Shown: in pieces, positions 63,040 to 64,000 of the stretch
How the letters are laid out: each line of letters starts with the position of its first letter
Position numbering within the stretch: position 1 is the first letter of the stretch
Source: Hydrogenophaga sp.
Lineage (GTDB): Bacteria > Pseudomonadota > Gammaproteobacteria > Burkholderiales > Burkholderiaceae_C
Reading direction: 5' to 3'
NCBI GenBank assembly: GCA_016790705.1
Contig: JAEUOT010000058.1
Location: 62,001-126,000 of the forward strand
DNA: 64,000 bases
The notes under the pieces: model-generated
The model's input: only the letters and a program-made list of their open reading frames with translations
Database searches by the model: none
What the model was told of the DNA's origin: nothing
Program-made: the position numbers and the translations under genes

Positions 63040-63801
63040 ATGACGGAAGTGAAGTTTGCAGGTCAGGTGGCCCTGGTGACCGGTGCCTCGCGCGGCATTG
63101 GGGCGGCGATCGCCGCCGAACTGGTGGCCAAGGGGCTGATCGTGATCGGCACCGCGACCAGTGATGACGGCGCCGCCAAGATTTCGGCCGCCTTGAAGGC
63201 TGTTGCTGGTGCGGCTGATGGTTGCCGCGGTGCCAAGCTGGATGTCAATGACGCGGCCGCCGCCGAAGCCCTGATCGACGAGATCACCAAGGCCCATGGC
63301 GCGCTGCACGTGCTGGTCAACAACGCCGGCATCACGCGGGACATGCTGGCCATGCGCCTGAAGGATGAAGACTGGGATGCGGTGCTGGACACCAACCTCA
63401 AGGCGGTGTTCCGGATGAGCCGCGCCGTGATCCGCCCGATGATGAAGCAGCGTTATGGCCGCATCATCAGCATCACCAGCGTGGTCGGTGCGTCCGGCAA
63501 TCCCGGCCAGGCGAACTATGCGGCCGCCAAGGCCGGCGTGGCGGGCATGACCCGCGCGCTGGCTCGTGAGCTGGGCAGCCGCAACATCACCGTCAACTGT
63601 GTCGCGCCCGGATTCATCGAGACCGACATGACGGCGGCGCTGCCCGAGGAACAGCAGAAGGCGCTGCTGGGCCAGATCCCGCTGGGTCATTTGGGAAAGC
63701 CAGCCGACATCGCCCATGCTGTGGCGTACCTGGCGAGCCCGCAGGCTGCCTATGTGACGGGCCAGGAGCTGCACGTCAACGGCGGCATGTTCATGGCCTG
63801 A
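63040..63801 (+). CDS. fabG: 3-oxoacyl-ACP reductase
   Basis: A 253-residue short-chain dehydrogenase. The NADPH loop is TGASRGIGAAIA near 14-25; NNAG is near 93; Ser, Tyr and Lys of the catalytic set are in ITSVVGASGNPGQANYAAAKAG near 146-167. It starts after AAGGAGA. Confidence 0.96.
   Translation: MTEVKFAGQVALVTGASRGIGAAIAAELVAKGLIVIGTATSDDGAAKISAALKAVAGAADGCRGAKLDVNDAAAAEALIDEITKAHGALHVLVNNAGITRDMLAMRLKDEDWDAVLDTNLKAVFRMSRAVIRPMMKQRYGRIISITSVVGASGNPGQANYAAAKAGVAGMTRALARELGSRNITVNCVAPGFIETDMTAALPEEQQKALLGQIPLGHLGKPADIAHAVAYLASPQAAYVTGQELHVNGGMFMA

Positions 63802-64000
<199 letters not shown>

Overview
The window is GC-rich DNA from a betaproteobacterium of the order Burkholderiales, most like the Comamonadaceae/Sphaerotilaceae group. 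The evidence is the core gene content and order (ppc, hemCDXY, rne, rluC, sppA, galU, rpmF-plsX-fabHDG-acpP) and a cysteine-free L32. The placement is inferred from gene families, not from an alignment.

Positions 1 to about 36,000 are an accessory island ending at the 3' end of a tRNA-Ser(CGA) gene (36019-36110, minus strand). From the left it holds: (a) a minus-strand cluster of secreted proteins (12-4850) ending in a Sec-exported polymorphic toxin with a C-terminal DNA/RNA nuclease, whose probable immunity gene starts at the window edge; (b) a minus-strand integrative-element block (5578-11188) with a Gp3/RDF-like protein, a YqaJ exonuclease, a DUF932 protein and small membrane or lipoprotein genes, separated by hairpin terminators and pyrimidine-rich leaders; (c) an XRE regulator and an H-NS-like protein lacking its DNA-binding half (11325-11871), then an IS3-family remnant; (d) a defence zone (12378-34093) with Shango (TerB protein, BrxD-like ATPase, SF2 helicase), Gabija (GajA/GajB, opposite strand), a CapW-controlled CBASS-like operon with two nucleotidyltransferases, an E2-like protein and an S-4TM effector, and an AddAB-like helicase/nuclease pair that I cannot assign to a named system; (e) a tail of small KTSC, zinc-ribbon and DUF3223-like genes. 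No integrase lies in the window, so the island's other end is outside it.

Positions 36,111 to 64,000 are ordinary chromosome: a membrane histidine kinase and convergent LuxR-type response regulator, trpS with a C-terminal extension, a membrane metalloprotease, a YciO-type protein, a PHP phosphatase, ppc, the haem genes hemC-hemD-hemX-hemY, RNase E, RluC, an intact H-NS paralogue, a Gph-like phosphatase, a Rieske protein, an S49 peptidase, galU, an RsmI-like methyltransferase, maf, yceD, rpmF and the fatty-acid cluster plsX-fabH-fabD-fabG-acpP, cut by the window end.

The most unusual items are the CBASS-like operon with two complete nucleotidyltransferase active sites plus an E1-less E2-like protein, the AddAB-like pair behind it, the secreted toxin cluster with a Ser/Thr-rich lipoprotein, and the island-encoded truncated H-NS. 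Starts were moved from the longest reading frame wherever a ribosome-binding site or signal peptide favoured a later codon.
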